From NCBI RefSeq assembly GCF_000346465.2, contig NC_034010.1:11948945-12012944 (forward strand): a stretch of 64,000 nucleotides of DNA. Reading direction: 5' to 3'. The stretch is from Prunus persica (Eukaryota; Streptophyta; Magnoliopsida; Rosales; Rosaceae). The position numbers and the translations under genes were made by a program. Of this stretch, positions 51,727-64,000 are shown piece by piece; positions within the stretch are counted from its first letter, which is position 1; each line of letters starts with the position of its first letter. The notes beneath the pieces were generated by a model. The model saw only the letters and a program-made list of their open reading frames with translations, searched no databases and was not told the DNA's origin.

Positions 51727-52410
51727 AGAGAGTTGAAGAAGAAAGAGAGTATTTTTAGAGAGATTTGTATATTGATCTTTTCATCATGACTGATTACAAT
51801 AATGACTCTGTTATATACAGAGTTGAAGAAGAAACATTCGGATGATCCCGGAAGCAAATGATCGACAAACGTCAATGTGCAATATTGAACTTTGGGTTAA
51901 AGTAGCTTGAATTCCACCAACATCATGACATTGTACGACCTTTGTACTGATGGAGCCCAGAAGCAAATGATCGACAAACGTCTAGATCCAAGAACAATCA
52001 AATGAGAACGACAAACATCTAGATCCAACTTCCAAGAACAAGCAAATGATCGACAAACATCTAGACCTATTTAATAATGCAGTCCCGCTCACCTAAGGTC
52101 CTAAAAATGAGGTCCTGTGAGGTCCTCTTTAAAAACGGCCCTTAAATTAATGTAACGGCCCATATCTTCATTATAATGAAGGTGTTTGCTTTGAATGTTC
52201 AACGGTAGAGTGGGATGAGCCAGGGTGTTGTGGTAAACAGAACAGGGTTAGTTCATGGGAAATTGAGACTCACTGAAAATTCATATTTCCTTCTCTGCCT
52301 TTGAGTCTTAAACGACCATTACACTCTGTATTCTTGGGTAAGTTTTTTATTCTGTTTCCAAGCAGGGAAGTCTGTTACACGTTTTTTTAATGACTTTTTT
52401 GTGCTACTAG

Positions 52411-53070
52411 GAGCAGAAACTGAGTGGGGAAATTTGATTAAAAGACGATACATTCGGGTTCCTGAGATTGGAAATGGGAACTCTTTTCCTTACTCGATTT
52501 CAAATCTATGTTTGGAACAGCTAGTCAATATGCTACTGAAACCTCAACTTGTTAATCATGCTTGAACTTTAGCTGCTCTACAACAGCAATCGGCTGCTAA
52601 TGGAGATTTAATAGCAGATATGAAGACCATGCAAGCCAAACTCAACCAAAAGAATCCGGGTGTCTTTTCAGAAGGTATATCTCTACCGAATCAAAACCCT
52701 CCCCAATCATCTATGGATCAATCCAAAGTGCGGCGCAACTACAAACTAGCCCACGGCCTATGCAGCCGCCTTTGGAATCATTACTCTACCGCCTTTGGAA
52801 TCATTACTCTAAGAGATTTCTCAGATGAGAGCAACAATCAAAGTGGGATTTACGGAACGTTGCTGTTGGTAGTGGTGTTAGCACTGTTATTGACCCTTCT
52901 GTTTTCTACACTAAAGAATGCAGATTTCCACAACCCCTCAGATTGCTTGGTTGGTAACCTGAGCTCGAGCCGGGATCTTCAGTCTCAGTTTACCTCCGGC
53001 CCAGTTTACCTCCGCCCGCCTAGGCGACTCCCAGGCTTTCTCCAGGCAAGACCAGGCAGACAACTCAGGC
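52411..53070 (+). pseudogene. ARF5-like fragment, copy in A', further deleted
   Basis: Same relic as 13233-14412 but with about 520 bp removed. After PPQSSMDQS it jumps to SKVRRNYKLAHG-type out-of-frame sequence, then to LRDFSDESNNQSGIYG. At the junction CCGCCTTTGGAATCATTACTC occurs twice in tandem (from about 52768 and 52790). A second small duplication, CAGTTTACCTCCG, lies near 52985-53011. A' retains CGGCCTATGCAGCCGCC, lost from A, so neither copy derives simply from the other. Non-functional. Confidence 0.78.
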
Positions 53071-53468
53071 CATGCTAACAAGCTAGGATCAGAGGTCATA
53101 CATATTTGAGTGCTAAAATACATCAAATATTGAATGCCTTAATACATTCAAGAATACACTATGATTCTTTCATTTCCTAACAATTCATTGTCCAGAGAAC
53201 AGAACAGCTAATATCTCCTAAAGTAGAAATCAAGAAATAAAATAGCTTTTAAATTACACAACAGATTCTACCCCCAGCTTGCTTGCAGTAACAAAAATAA
53301 GCAATTGATGACGCCCTTATTGCGACGTTGAAGGAATTTCACGAGGATGTTAAAAAGTAATGAAGCCACACAAATTGTGCACGTCATGTCAAAAATTAGC
53401 TCAAGTAATTACAAGATATTCACATTGAATCCATACAGAAATACCAAAAGCAGCAGATGACACACATA

Positions 53469-56400
53469 TCAAGCACGTCGCTTACTAAGACGCCAAGAGT
53501 TAGGTTCATGGTATCTATCATATAGCGGTTCAATACGTTCTTGACGCTTGCGCTTGCTCATCTTGGTGGGATCTGCCACTTTGAAGAACCTGGGTGCCAG
53601 TTCCACAAGCCATTTGGGGTCGACAACCGTCACCTCGCGCATGTACTCCTTTGTGGTCATAACCAGCTCATGGTAGATCACCCAATCTGGTTGTCTCTGG
53701 AAGAGGGCGCTGCTTGGGTGTATATAAACTGGTTGGTTCTCCACTAGGGTTCTATAACCCTCCTGCGGGTCCTTTCTAGCACCGTGGAAGAAAAACCCTG
53801 CTGTAATTGCCTTCCTGATCTTTGTAAAATTCTTTCCAGCACTGACAACATCTAGTTTATACCTGAAATTCACAATCTATAGTCAGAATGCAATTTCATC
53901 TTCAAATCAGAATACTCAACTCAGAAATCGTTGATCACTGTTATAAACTAAAGCAAGGGGTGCTAGTAGAGACATTGGCATGACAATCTTTATAATAATC
54001 TATCCTAGAGCTTACATGACAATGCTATGTCAATCGAAGAAATCTGTTAATGGCGATGGTAGGATGTGTAATATGCCATCTGAATTTCCATATCAACTTA
54101 TAAAACAGTTTTGCAATATTTTGTACAAACAACACTTGACCAAGAAAAACAATTCCAGTATCAAAATAACTAACATGTCCGCACAAGAGAGCACATTTGA
54201 AGAGCATATACTGGCAATTTAGCTATACACAAAAGGGTAGTTATAATTTATAAAGATACTATACTTAACCACTGAAAAAATGGTGGAAAAAAGCACTTCT
54301 GCTAATAATGCTCTGAAAACAGTGTATGAGGTAACATCAACATGACAATTCGTAATCACCTATTCGCTGCTCAGGTACCATATATCTAGATTTTAAAACA
54401 CAAACTAGGCCTGAACAACATTTCAGCATTTCCGTCAAGTACAGACAGCAAAAGGCATGCCTAATTCACGACTACTGCAAAAATACAATGTGCCAAACAT
54501 GAGCAAACCTAGAACATTAATCTACATCTTTTAAAACCATTCATGCAAACGTGAAACCAGAAAAAAAGATCCATACAACCACGAGTACACATCAAGATAA
54601 ATTAGAAGAACATACTTGTCCATGATGCTGAGAAGCTGTTTTCTGACATCCTGTGCCCTCCTCAAGGATCGAGACTGAACAAAATTCTCAAAACACCATG
54701 GCCCTGAAAAATTCTTAGCTTTCCATGCCTCATAGACTGCAAGTAAAGTCAGATGATCTCCCTCTGGCTGGAAAAACTTGGCTCTCTTCTGATCTGCCTG
54801 GGCTTGTTTTTCCCTAGGCCTGTAAAAAATATTACCAGTCTGAATCATTGCAATGATGGTCAAGATCTCATCACTGCATCCAAGGTCCACACTGGCCAGT
54901 AGCATCTTAGACAAGGGTGGATCCAGAGGAAACTCAGCCATTTTCCTACCCAATTTGGTGAGCAGCCCCTCCTCATCCAGTGCTCCTAAACTGTACAATT
55001 GTTCCATGGCAGAAATGAGTGCTTGGGGTGAAGGAGGATCCATAAAATCAAAAGACAAGAGATCATTTATCCCCATAGCTTTCATCGTAAGTGTAGTAGT
55101 CCCAAGATTTATCCTCTGGATTTCTGGAATTGAAGTAGGGGACATCTCATTGCGGTATGCACTCTCAGTGTAGAGGCGGTAACATTTCCCAGGGCCTGTA
55201 CGCCCAGCACGCCCAGCTCGTTGCTTAGCTGATGCTTGGGAAATTGGAGTTATGACCAGTGAATCTAGCCCCTGCTTTGGGTTATAAACATTTTGCTTTG
55301 CAAAACCAGGATCAATGACATAAAATATCCCATCAATGGTCAGTGATGCCTCAGCAATATTAGTAGCCACAACTACTTTCCTCTTACCTGGTGGGGCAGG
55401 ATCAAATATCCTTGACTGCATTTCACTAGGAAGGGCACTATACACTGGTAGGATAATCAACTCAGGGACATTTTTACCAAGACCTTTCATCCTCTCATAA
55501 AGAGACTGGCATGCAAAATCAATCTCTTCTTGTCCAGTCAAGAAAAGAAGGATGTCACCTTCAGGTTCTGTCAAGTGTATTTGTAGAACAGTTATTAGAG
55601 ATGCATCAAGGTAGTCGCTTTCCGGCTGTTTAGTGTAGAGTATCTCTACAGGAAAAGTTCTCCCAGGGATAGTGAAGATGTTACAGTTAAAGAAATAACC
55701 GGAAAACTTCTCCGCATCCAAGGTAGCAGATGTGACAATCAAACGAAGGTCTGGTCTCCGCTTCACAAGCTTCTTCAGTAGTCCAAAAAGAACATCTGTG
55801 TGGATTGTCCTCTCATGAGCTTCATCAAGCATGACCACAGAATACTGAGAAAGGTTCTCATCAATCAAAATCTCCCTAAGAAGCATACCATCAGTCATGT
55901 ACTTGATGACAGTGTCTGGACCAGTGCAATCCTCAAAACGAATTGCATAGCCGACTTCCTCTCCTAAACGACAACCAAACTCTTCAGCAACCCTCTTGGC
56001 CACAGACATAGCAGCCACCCTACGTGGCTGTGTACAACCAATCTTACCCATTGTCGTGTAACCCGCTTCTGCAAGATACTGCGTTACCTGTGTTGTCTTA
56101 CCCGAACCAGTCTCACCAATGACGACAAGCACTTGGTTCTCATGCACCGCTGCAATCAATTCTTTCTTCAGCTTGTAGATAGGCAAGCTCTGCCTCTGTT
56201 CCTGGATTGAGAGTTTTGACCTCTGCCCAAAACTGATAGTTTTCCCAAAAGCATCCTTCTTCCACTCAGGCATATCATATGCTGACAAACCAACACCTCT
56301 AAGTTCTTGTGCAAGATGCCTCTCACCAGTCTCTGGCATTGGATCTTCCCAGGGACGATTGAGATCCTTTGGGATAGAATCCAACATGGTTCTCTGCTGC

Positions 56401-57809
56401 TGCTCACGCACTTCTCTACGCTCCTTAATGAGTGCGGACTGAAGTGCAGCTGCACGACCCAGTGACCCTTCTGGATTCTTAAAGATTTTCACAGGTGACA
56501 TATCAACAGAATACCTGCTCTGTCCATTTAAAAAGGCTGGCTCGTCCTCATTGAGCTCAATCTCAAGCTCTTCCTCAGCTCCCTCTTCTTGATAAAGCAT
56601 CCCATCGGTTTCCTCATCATACATAGGATACTCTGTAACACCCAAAACACCTGAGGCAATCAACTGTTTGGCTTCCCACTTCTCTGGCGAGCTCATTCTC
56701 TTCAATGGCCGACGTGATGGGCCAACATCATCCTCTTCCACAATCCTAATCCCAGAAAGACCAGTCCTAGTCACAGGTCCATCCTTTGAAAAAGATGGGT
56801 TCGTCCTAAGAGCATCATCCTCTGAGCTCTTCTTCAAGGGGAGCAAATCCTTCCCTGTATGTTGATCAACATCCCTCATTGAAAGGCTCAACTTCTGACC
56901 TGAAATTGAAATCACCTTCACATAAACTTCCTGATCCCTCTTCACCACATCCTTAGCATTGCTAATTCGCCTAGTTGCCATCTGTGAAACGTGAACCAGA
57001 CCCTCCTTCCCTCTTAAATCATTCAACTGAACAAAACAACCGGTGTCCATCACTCTCGAAACCCTGCCCTTATAAACCTGATACAATTCGGGCTCATCCG
57101 AATGGTTCTGGCCGTTCTGCCGATCCCTATTACCTCTCCTATCATCACCATCTTCCTTAACATCTCCATCGTCTTCATACCTATCTCTCTTATGCTTATT
57201 GTATCGATCTGTATGCCTTCCCCTGTCATCATCATCATCATTATAATGTGTATCTCTGCGCCTCTCATCTCTATCATACCTTTCCCTTCGCCTCTCCCTC
57301 CCATCTCTATCTCTACCTCCTCTGTGTCTATCTCGATCTCTATCTCTATCTCCTTCCCTATATCTATCACTACCTCTACGCCTATCTTCTTCTCGCTCTT
57401 CATCTTGTTCTTCTCTTCTGTTTCGCTTTTCCTTGGTCTCCATCTCAATTTCCTTCTCGATGTCCTTGACTCTATCTTTATTATCAGCGACTGCCAAAGC
57501 CTTAAACTTGGTCTTCCTACCATCAGAAGCGCTCTCTTTCTTCGAGTCCTTCTCAGGCTTTGGCTTTGGTGGAAGAATAGCGTGAATGATAGTGAGGAGT
57601 GTACGGACAAAGTAATCGGGCATCTCGGCACCGTTTTTCTTTAATTTGGTGTCAAACTCGTCCACCGTCTCGCACTTTCGTCCCAACTCAGTGATGAACT
57701 CCGCCAGAACTTTGTCCCCAACCCCTATATGGGTTTCGAGCTCTGAACAGACCTTGGAAACCAAGGAAAGGTACTCGAGCTTCTTCAAACCATCGTCAGT
57801 GGCAGCCAT
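53469..57809 (-). CDS. DEAH-box pre-mRNA splicing helicase PRP22/DHX8 homologue
   Basis: Two coding exons, 57809-54616 and 53862-53469, joined at GACAA|GTATGT and TTTCAG|GTATAAAC, give 1195 residues, close to the usual size of eukaryotic PRP22/DHX8. Order: N-terminal helical region; long Arg/Asp/Glu-rich stretch (about 110-240); S1 RNA-binding domain (about 241-313, [18 protein letters not shown]); helicase core with motif [10 protein letters not shown] (~565), Ia [16 protein letters not shown] (~662), [37 protein letters not shown] and [14 protein letters not shown]; then HA2 and OB-fold regions ending in SKRRA. In the nucleus this ATPase frees spliced mRNA from the spliceosome. All motifs are intact. 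A 5' UTR intron (about 58117 to 57832) is plausible. It is the only complete copy in the window; A holds a truncated one. Confidence 0.95.
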
Positions 57810-60302
57810 TATGAACTTGCAGAGGTCCTATTCATATTCAATACAAAAACAAATCATATCAATAGAAATTTCAAAATTTATGAGAAGATGCATAAACCGT
57901 ATAATATTAACTTGCACAGGCCCTATTCATATTCAAGACAAAAAATTCATATCAACGGAAATTTCAAAATTTATGAGAAGATCATTGCTATATACTTTTA
58001 ATCAGTAGCATAAAGTTCAAAATTCATGAATGATAAATTTATCACAAAAAAAGAAACAATTTCTACAACTTCAAACTCACCCAGCAAAAAATAAAATTTA
58101 AATCTAAAATTGCATACCAGGAGGATCTGGAGAGTTAATTCAACTAATAATAAAGTAAACTTGGAATGCCAAAGCAAATTCAACTAAAACCCTGTAGAAC
58201 CCAGGAAATAAGAAACGGAAGAGAATAAAAAAGAAATATGAAACAAAATCAAGGAAACTGATCGTTGCTAAAGGGTGGATCTTAAATATGTGATGGGATG
58301 GGGTCCAAGATTAGAATATATTGCAGTAAGACATCATACTTGGGATGAGATGAGATCAAAGATGGTTGCGCATCAACCGTTGTCGCTGTCGAGAGAGAGG
58401 AGAGATGAGCAATATGTATATGGCGGGAAGACGGCGTCGAAAAATGGAGGAGTTGACGGTTGAGATGGGCGGATTGTTCGTCGCTGACGGCTGGAGCGTT
58501 TCTGTTTCAAAAATAATCTCAACTGAGAGGGGGGATTTTAGCGATTAGGGTTGAGAACTTGAGTTGGAGTGCACCGGCTGTATCGATACGCCTAAATTTG
58601 GACCTGTGAAACTAGAGAAAATAATATAATAATAATATCATTTATCTTTCCAAAGGCCAAAAACTTATAAGTAAAAATTTAATAAATTACAGAGAAACTT
58701 TAGTAAATAGAAGAATATTAGGTATGCAATAAAAAGATGAGGAAAATTTTGGAAAATATAGTTAGTGGAGATTTTTTTTTTTTTTTTATACAAACAATAA
58801 TCTAGTTTTTTTATTTTTATAATCATTCTAGGCCTACTTTAATTTTTATTTTTTAACAGCTAATAGGATATTGGCACATGAGTTGATCTATAGTATTTTT
58901 TTACTACTTTTTGTTAGGTTATTTTTAATTTAAATATTCACTAGCCTCTTTTCACGCTCTTCTGCTTCTGTGAGAGGCTTTTTTAAAAAAAAAATTGAAT
59001 TTATTTTAGAATTAAAAAAGATAATGAGTAGTTGTGTTCTATAAAAATAGGATCCATTATCTGATTTTTCTTTTAATTTTAATCTTTTTAATATGAAAAA
59101 ATGTGAATTTACCATATTATTCTCATTTAATTAATAATTTCAATTCTTAATGTTTGCATTAATCAATGACATTTTCTGGTATTTTAAATATTTTATCATT
59201 CTCTACCTTTTGCTTTGTATATATGGATATAGATAATAATAAAATACTCCCTTTCATTGAGATATTGTTATGCTTAAAATCGTATACACACCACATTGTA
59301 TTGAAATGTTATAGTGACTAAACTCTTCAAGTATCTTGCAATTATCAGATAAGGAGTTAGTAATCACATAGGAAAATATTCAATTTATATGTTTCTGGTT
59401 ATAATAGTCATGATGCATTTCACACCTTTTGCTGGTCTAGTCAATACTGTTATACTTCAGAATTCCAATAACGCTACGGGCACCAACTTATTTACCAACT
59501 TTTGGATACCAACACATGTGGCACATGACATGGCAACCCATGTCATCTGCCATCTCATCTATTTTAATTACAAAATTAACAAAGTGAGAATGAACAAAAA
59601 ATAATTTTGGTGGATTATTATCGCGTTTGGAGTGAGTTTGGGTGTTTGATTTGATTTTGATTATTTAATAATACTATTTTGGCCATTGGATTTGATTTTG
59701 AGACATTGGAATTTTTTTTTTTTTGGTACAGTTGGATTTGCTCAAATTAAATCTTAGCCATTATATATAACGATAGAAATTAATTGGAAAAGAAAACGAA
59801 ACAGTAGTTTGAAGGAAGCCGTTGGATTCCTACGATCCTTTCATCCCAGCTCGTTATGTGTCCTGACAACACGGGCCCCACGTCTTCTCATCCATTAATC
59901 CCAACTCAATGAACTTCCTTTTCAAACCCAACAAAAAAGAAAAAAAAAAAAAAAAGCGATCTGATTTGAATGCACTTCTTTATCATGCATTTTGTCCAGG
60001 ATAGGGGACTGATTTTCCAGGCCAAGTGCGCAAAACAGTAGAGATTTTAAAATCAACTTTCCGAACGTAAAATTAAAGTGGCTCGTTTATGAAAAAGTTT
60101 CCCTCCCATCTCCTCCTACTTTTCCCTCCTCACTCCCCTAGAAGAATACCGGTATATATTTTTCATTTTCGGAATTTCCATTTTGTCTCAACTCAAACGT
60201 CATTTGCTCTTGTCATCCTCCTCCTTCAATCCAACCCGCATCCATTGTTAGCTCGAATCTTCTAAAACTACTACTTCGTTGTAATTGGATATTATTGATT
60301 TG
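57810..60302. other. Divergent intergenic region, PRP22 and transposon-domain gene A'
   Basis: 57815-57990 has a diverged ~90-bp tandem repeat (TCATATC..GAAATTTCAAAATTTATGAG). 58400-58600 is the PRP22 promoter-side flank, of which a part remains in A at 16204. 58600-60130 is AT-rich spacer matching 16380-18180. 59464-59573 holds a non-matching stretch (ACGGGCACCAACTTATTTACC) in place of 375 bp in A. A TATA-like GGTATATATT lies near 60151. No further gene was seen. Confidence 0.6.
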
Positions 60303-61489
60303 ATGGGTAGAGAGCAAGCTTATGTTGGTGACGATATTGATGAAAGTAAGTTCAAGACTTCGGAAGCAATGAACCGCTACAAGATAATCTTCAGTGTTCA
60401 AGCTGTGACGGTTGAGCGGGAGGTCAAATTGAGTGACTTCGAGGATCTTGGGCTTCCTAGAATCTTCAAATCAAGAGGTTGGCTTTTGGCAATGGGTCCT
60501 TCAGAGCCTACTAATATCCAGATTGTCCAAGAATTCTACGCAAACATTCCTCCTTTCTCCGCCGAGCAGAAAACCTCACCTGGGTTGGGCCCTTTTGGTT
60601 CTTGTTTGTGGGATGAGACTCTGCATTTCTCTAGCGGTCGAGAATACCCTGACTCATTTGATGTGTATTTGCGAGGTAAGGTGTTAAATTTCTCTGTTTC
60701 TGGCATTGCCCAGTTACTTAAACTTACTAGGGCAAACCCAAATGAAAAATCACCTGGTTTTCCTGGGCTTGTTGTTGATAATCTTGACTTGAAGGTGGTG
60801 AAATCTACTTTGGGTTGGAACAAGAGGGTCAGGGTTTTGCGTGAAAATCGACTGAGTGATTTGTACAAAGTGCTTAACAGCATAGTGAGATATAATATCG
60901 ATCCTCCTTGTCACGTTATCCCTTCTTTGCTTAGCATTGATAGAGCTCGCCTTCTTTATGCCATTGGGAACAATGTACCTACTGATCTGGCCACCTACAT
61001 TTTTCGTGCCATCTGCCGTGCTGCATTCCCAACTTCCATGCCCGACTCCCTGCCTTTTACTTCCTTGATCACACGCTTCGCCATGGCTTCTCACGTGCCA
61101 GTTGAGCCTACGGATAAGCTTTATTCTCCTTGGTCGCCTTTGGACAACGTGGATATTTTTGGCTATAGCTTTACTCCATCTTCTCCGGCAGTCAAGCAAC
61201 CTCAAGCCGTGGTGAGCCACACGCCCAGTATGGCCATACTTACCAATGGCGTTGCTGAGCACAGGGGTGATGTGCACCCCGTTTCCACCCACTCGGTCAT
61301 CCCACCTTCTTCGAAACAGCCATCTGCAGGTCAGTCAAATGTTAATAGACAGACATTAACAACAACAAATGTAATTTTCCTTAGATTACACTTGGACATT
61401 CAGCTTATTACTGTAAAATGCATAGGCCCTTATTGTTTTTAAGTGCAGGTGGTAAAAATTTCCGAGGGTTTTCGTTGGTAGCATCATAG
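60303..61489 (+). CDS. Plant transposon-protein-domain gene (PF20167-like), copy A'
   Basis: Exons 60303-61329 and 61449-61489 give 355 residues, same structure as the 18350 gene. ATG 60303 starts MGREQAYVGDDIDESKFKTS; an upstream in-frame TTG is not a credible start. The domain landmarks are kept (FKSRGWLLAMG, IVQEFYANIPPF, VYLRGKVLNFSVSG, RARLLYAIGNNV, LPFTSLITRFAMAS). Scattered replacements relative to copy A are all compatible with an intact frame. Both copies staying open suggests recent duplication or retained function; the biochemical role is unknown. The C-terminal Pro/Ser-rich stretch and short last exon are conserved. Confidence 0.7.
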
Positions 61490-62144
61490 TTAGTAACAGA
61501 GTTGAACTTATAGTAAGCAATTAGGCATCAAACATGGCACGTTTCTGTGATTAGTACTTATGTCCTTCAATTGTGTATATATTGTTTGCATGGTAAGTGG
61601 AAACCTTTAGAAGATAAGCTCTCTGTTTGAAATCACATCTGTATTCTTTTAAGGTTTGGTGTGAAGGATAAACCATGAAGTAGTCTACTAATGCGATAAT
61701 GGCTCATATTTTCACATTTTCCTGTCTTCGTTGCCTCTGTTCTTGAAAACGTATAAAGTGATGGAGAGGTCTTATTATTTTTGGAAAATATTACAATGTT
61801 CCCACATCCCTGTAATCTGTATTTGACAGTGTACATTGATAATAAAATGAACGACTCAGATACTTCATGTGACAATGAGGTATGAACTTCATCACATTTT
61901 GTCTCTTTAAGGTTATAATAGTCACGATGCATTTCACACCTTTGCTGGTTTAGTCAATGCTGTTATACTTCAGAATTCAGATAGATTAGAATCAGATGAT
62001 TGCTTTCTCTCTGCTTGTTACCAAATACTCTGTCAGTTTAATATCTTTGTGTGTAAACAATATAAGAAAAACGAATCTTTTCTCTTGTGCTGTTTTTGCT
62101 CTCTTTGATATTTACTTTCTCTCTGTGCTTGTGCTGAAGAAATA

Positions 62145-62452
62145 ATGGAGGCTGAAGAAGAAAATAACAGCAATTTGATTCCTAACTCACATGCTTGTAT
62201 AAATCCATTAACTTCAACTTCTGACTCGCATCCAAATAAGAAAGTGAAAAAAGATCCATTGGAACATGCAGCTGGTGAGGTGTCAAAGTTACTGCTGAGT
62301 GGTTTCAAAGATACCTAACGTCAGTAGATTGCAAGTTTTTAAAGCTGTACGCATAATATTGAATGGTAACCCAGAAGAATTCTCTCTACTGATACTCTTC
62401 CTGATGTTGAGAAGACAAAGTGGATACTCTTACTAATTAGTCAATCTGAAGG
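62145..62452 (+). pseudogene. Small unknown companion gene, copy A', broken
   Basis: It starts MEAEEENNSNLIPNSHAC, as in A, but after GEVSKLLLSGFKDT reaches TAA at 62316. The downstream part reads SRLQVFKAVRIILNGNPEE, then a one-base deletion relative to the third copy shifts the frame before the KTKWILLLISQSEG piece. It is continuous here, without the N gap seen in A. Either it is a 57-residue product or, more likely, a decayed gene. Confidence 0.5.
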
Positions 62453-62587
62453 TAACTTTCTTGATAAAAATTGAGCCAATAGCTCAGGGGATATAAAATA
62501 GGTCTTAGACATAAAGCCACTTATCAACATTTACTTTCTCTCAGGAAAAGAAGAAAGTTTGAGATACGCTATCCCTTCTGGCCATGG

Positions 62588-62592
62588 TATGG

Positions 62593-62630
<38 letters not shown>

Positions 62631-62661
62631 GTGTCTCTCTCTCTCTGTCTCTCTCTCTCCC
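62588..62661. repeat. CT microsatellite, A' copy
   Basis: Same interrupted (CT)n run as 20657-20731. The sequence immediately after it (62662-62760) differs from A, marking a local rearrangement between the copies. Confidence 0.8.
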
Positions 62662-62760
62662 TCTAACTTAATTTCTAGTTCTGCATTTGTTGTTTTAATT
62701 TTATGCTTTTAACATGTCAAACCAATACTTCACTCTGTAAGATTACTACTTAATATCTAG

Positions 62761-63342
62761 ATAGAAGAGAGATTTGAACTGAAATATCCCAATTGTAAAT
62801 CCTTCTACTCCAAATTAAAGAGAAAAAGAAAAGTATGAACCAATTGGACAGAATATACTTGCACATACTCCCTCCTTGAATGAGTTTCAGTAAGAAAGCT
62901 AGTGTAGCCAATTGGACAGAATTTACTTGCACATACTCCCTCCTTTGATGTAGTTTCCAAGTGCATCACCTTATGATACCTCTTCATGTTTTCAATTAGT
63001 ATTGGCTTGTGACATGCCAATTTTCTGAGCTTTTAGGGTTCAATTATGTAGATAGAAGAGAGATTTGAACTGAAATATCCCAATTGTAAATCCTTCTACT
63101 CCAAATTAAAGAGAAAAAGAAAAGTATGAACCAATTGGACAGAATATACTTGCACATACTCCCTCCTTGAATGAGTTTCAGTAAGAAAGCTAGTGTAGCC
63201 AATTGGACAGAATTTACTTGCACATACTCCCTCCTTTGATGTAGTTTCCAAGTGCATCACCTTATGATACCTCTTCATGTTTTCAATTAGTATTGCCTTG
63301 TGACATGCCAATTTTCTTCAATGATTATATACAGGGAGCAGA
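62761..63342. repeat. 291-bp tandem duplication, specific to A'
   Basis: ATAGAAGAGAGATTTGAACT starts at 62761 and 63052, and sequence matching 20838-21115 follows twice almost unchanged. Block A has a single copy. The minus-strand open frames of 71 codons over each unit are repeat by-products. Confidence 0.85.
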
Positions 63343-63358
63343 GTGGCCAATTCTTTCC

Positions 63359-64000
63359 TTTCATAATTCAACATCTTGTTCTGGGCACATGGTAGAAGAT
63401 GCCTTCTTGTAAACAGACTTTTTGTATTTGGTCAGGCTTGCAATGCTCTATTTTGTGGATTTTAAGATTGTATTAGGCTTACTTGTGAGCTGCAAAATGC
63501 CTTGTACCAAAGTTTATGTATAAAATGTGTGCTAAATCTTGTGTGTGGAGTACAAGATTGAAGGTCTTCCTGGAAAAGCAATCACAAGCATTTTCTCTTT
63601 TCAATTTGTAGAAATGTTCAAGTTCTTGCCCATCACTTGCAGATATATAGTGTTGTGTACCATAAAGGCTCCATCATATGCAATTCCATCAAGGCTTGCA
63701 GGCCAATCACTGCTTTCTCTTGGATATTACAAACATTTGTAGAGCCATAATGAAAACTTGGTAGACAAACCCAAATACGTGCATTGACCATTTGCTTAAA
63801 CTTGATAGGCTAGCAAGAGCTTGTAGCTCAAGTGGTTAAGAGTATCTATCCTTACACTTGAGGTCCTAGATGTGATTCCCTCCTCCCAATATCGCTTGTA
63901 ACCAAAAACAAGCAAAAAAACTTGATAGGCCAGACCCAGATGAACCTGGTTTTCATAAACTTGTTTGTCAGCTTGATAGTGGCTTATTAGAGTCCAAATT
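63359..64000. repeat. R1 repeat, second copy in A' (cut by window end)
   Basis: Matches 21142-21782 at high identity, including the full SINE at 63811-63917 with AAACTTGATAGGC on both sides (63798-63810 and 63918-63930). The A/A' homology continues past the window. Confidence 0.8.

Noticed and set aside
52620..53078. Apparent 152-residue protein with a membrane helix (LLLVVVLALLLTLLF)
   Set aside because: The helix is a frame-shifted reading of the ARF5 stretch that follows NQSGIYG. The same artefact appears at 13825-14451. It is pseudogene sequence, not a membrane protein.
57102..57644. 180-residue Ile/Ser-rich ORF antisense to PRP22
   Set aside because: It is the complement of the Arg/Asp-rich repeat coding region; low complexity and no independent support.

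Overview
The window is nuclear DNA from a flowering plant. It has spliced genes with GT/AG introns, AT-rich spacers, a plant-type receptor-like protein, fragments of the auxin response factor ARF5, and CACTA, PIF/Harbinger, Mutator-like, SINE and Copia-type transposons. The gene and repeat content reads like a woody eudicot, and I would guess Rosaceae (Malus/Pyrus/Prunus type), but that is inference. Two runs of exactly 100 N (20383-20482 and 29335-29434) show that it is a scaffolded assembly.

The layout is dominated by one large direct duplication. Block A (about 7307-21780) and block A' (about 39039 to beyond the window end) carry the same series: an LRR receptor-like protein (RLP) gene, a downstream repeat with a SINE, an ARF5 pseudogene, a PRP22/DHX8-type splicing helicase on the minus strand, a gene with a plant-transposon-like domain, and a small companion gene. 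The copies have since diverged. A' keeps a complete PRP22 gene, while A lost 3549 bp of it. A' gained a 7436-bp LTR retrotransposon and a 291-bp tandem duplication, and A' lost more of ARF5.

Region by region: 1-936 is the end of a CACTA transposon with ~245-bp subterminal tandem repeats. 937-7316 is an array of RLP upstream units carrying stray RLP exon scraps and a 653-bp Mutator-like TIR element. 7317-11099 is RLP copy 1. 13233-16200 holds ARF5 and PRP22 pseudogenes. 18350-20522 holds the transposon-domain gene and its companion. 22673-29944 is a PIF/Harbinger element built as a long inverted repeat. 29949-31168 is a second TIR element that seems to carry an F-box gene fragment. 32092-34425 is a relic in which mevalonate diphosphate decarboxylase exons abut a third, decayed copy of the transposon-domain gene pair. 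36600-43800 is RLP copy 2 with its upstream region. 43801-51236 is a non-coding LTR element with host gene fragments inside. 52411-64000 repeats the ARF5, PRP22 and transposon-domain series.

The genes most likely to be functional are the two RLP copies (surface immune-type receptors), the intact PRP22 helicase (53469-57809) and the two transposon-domain genes. There is no operon logic here. The interest lies in the repeated duplication, gene-fragment capture and possible gene conversion around the RLP locus.
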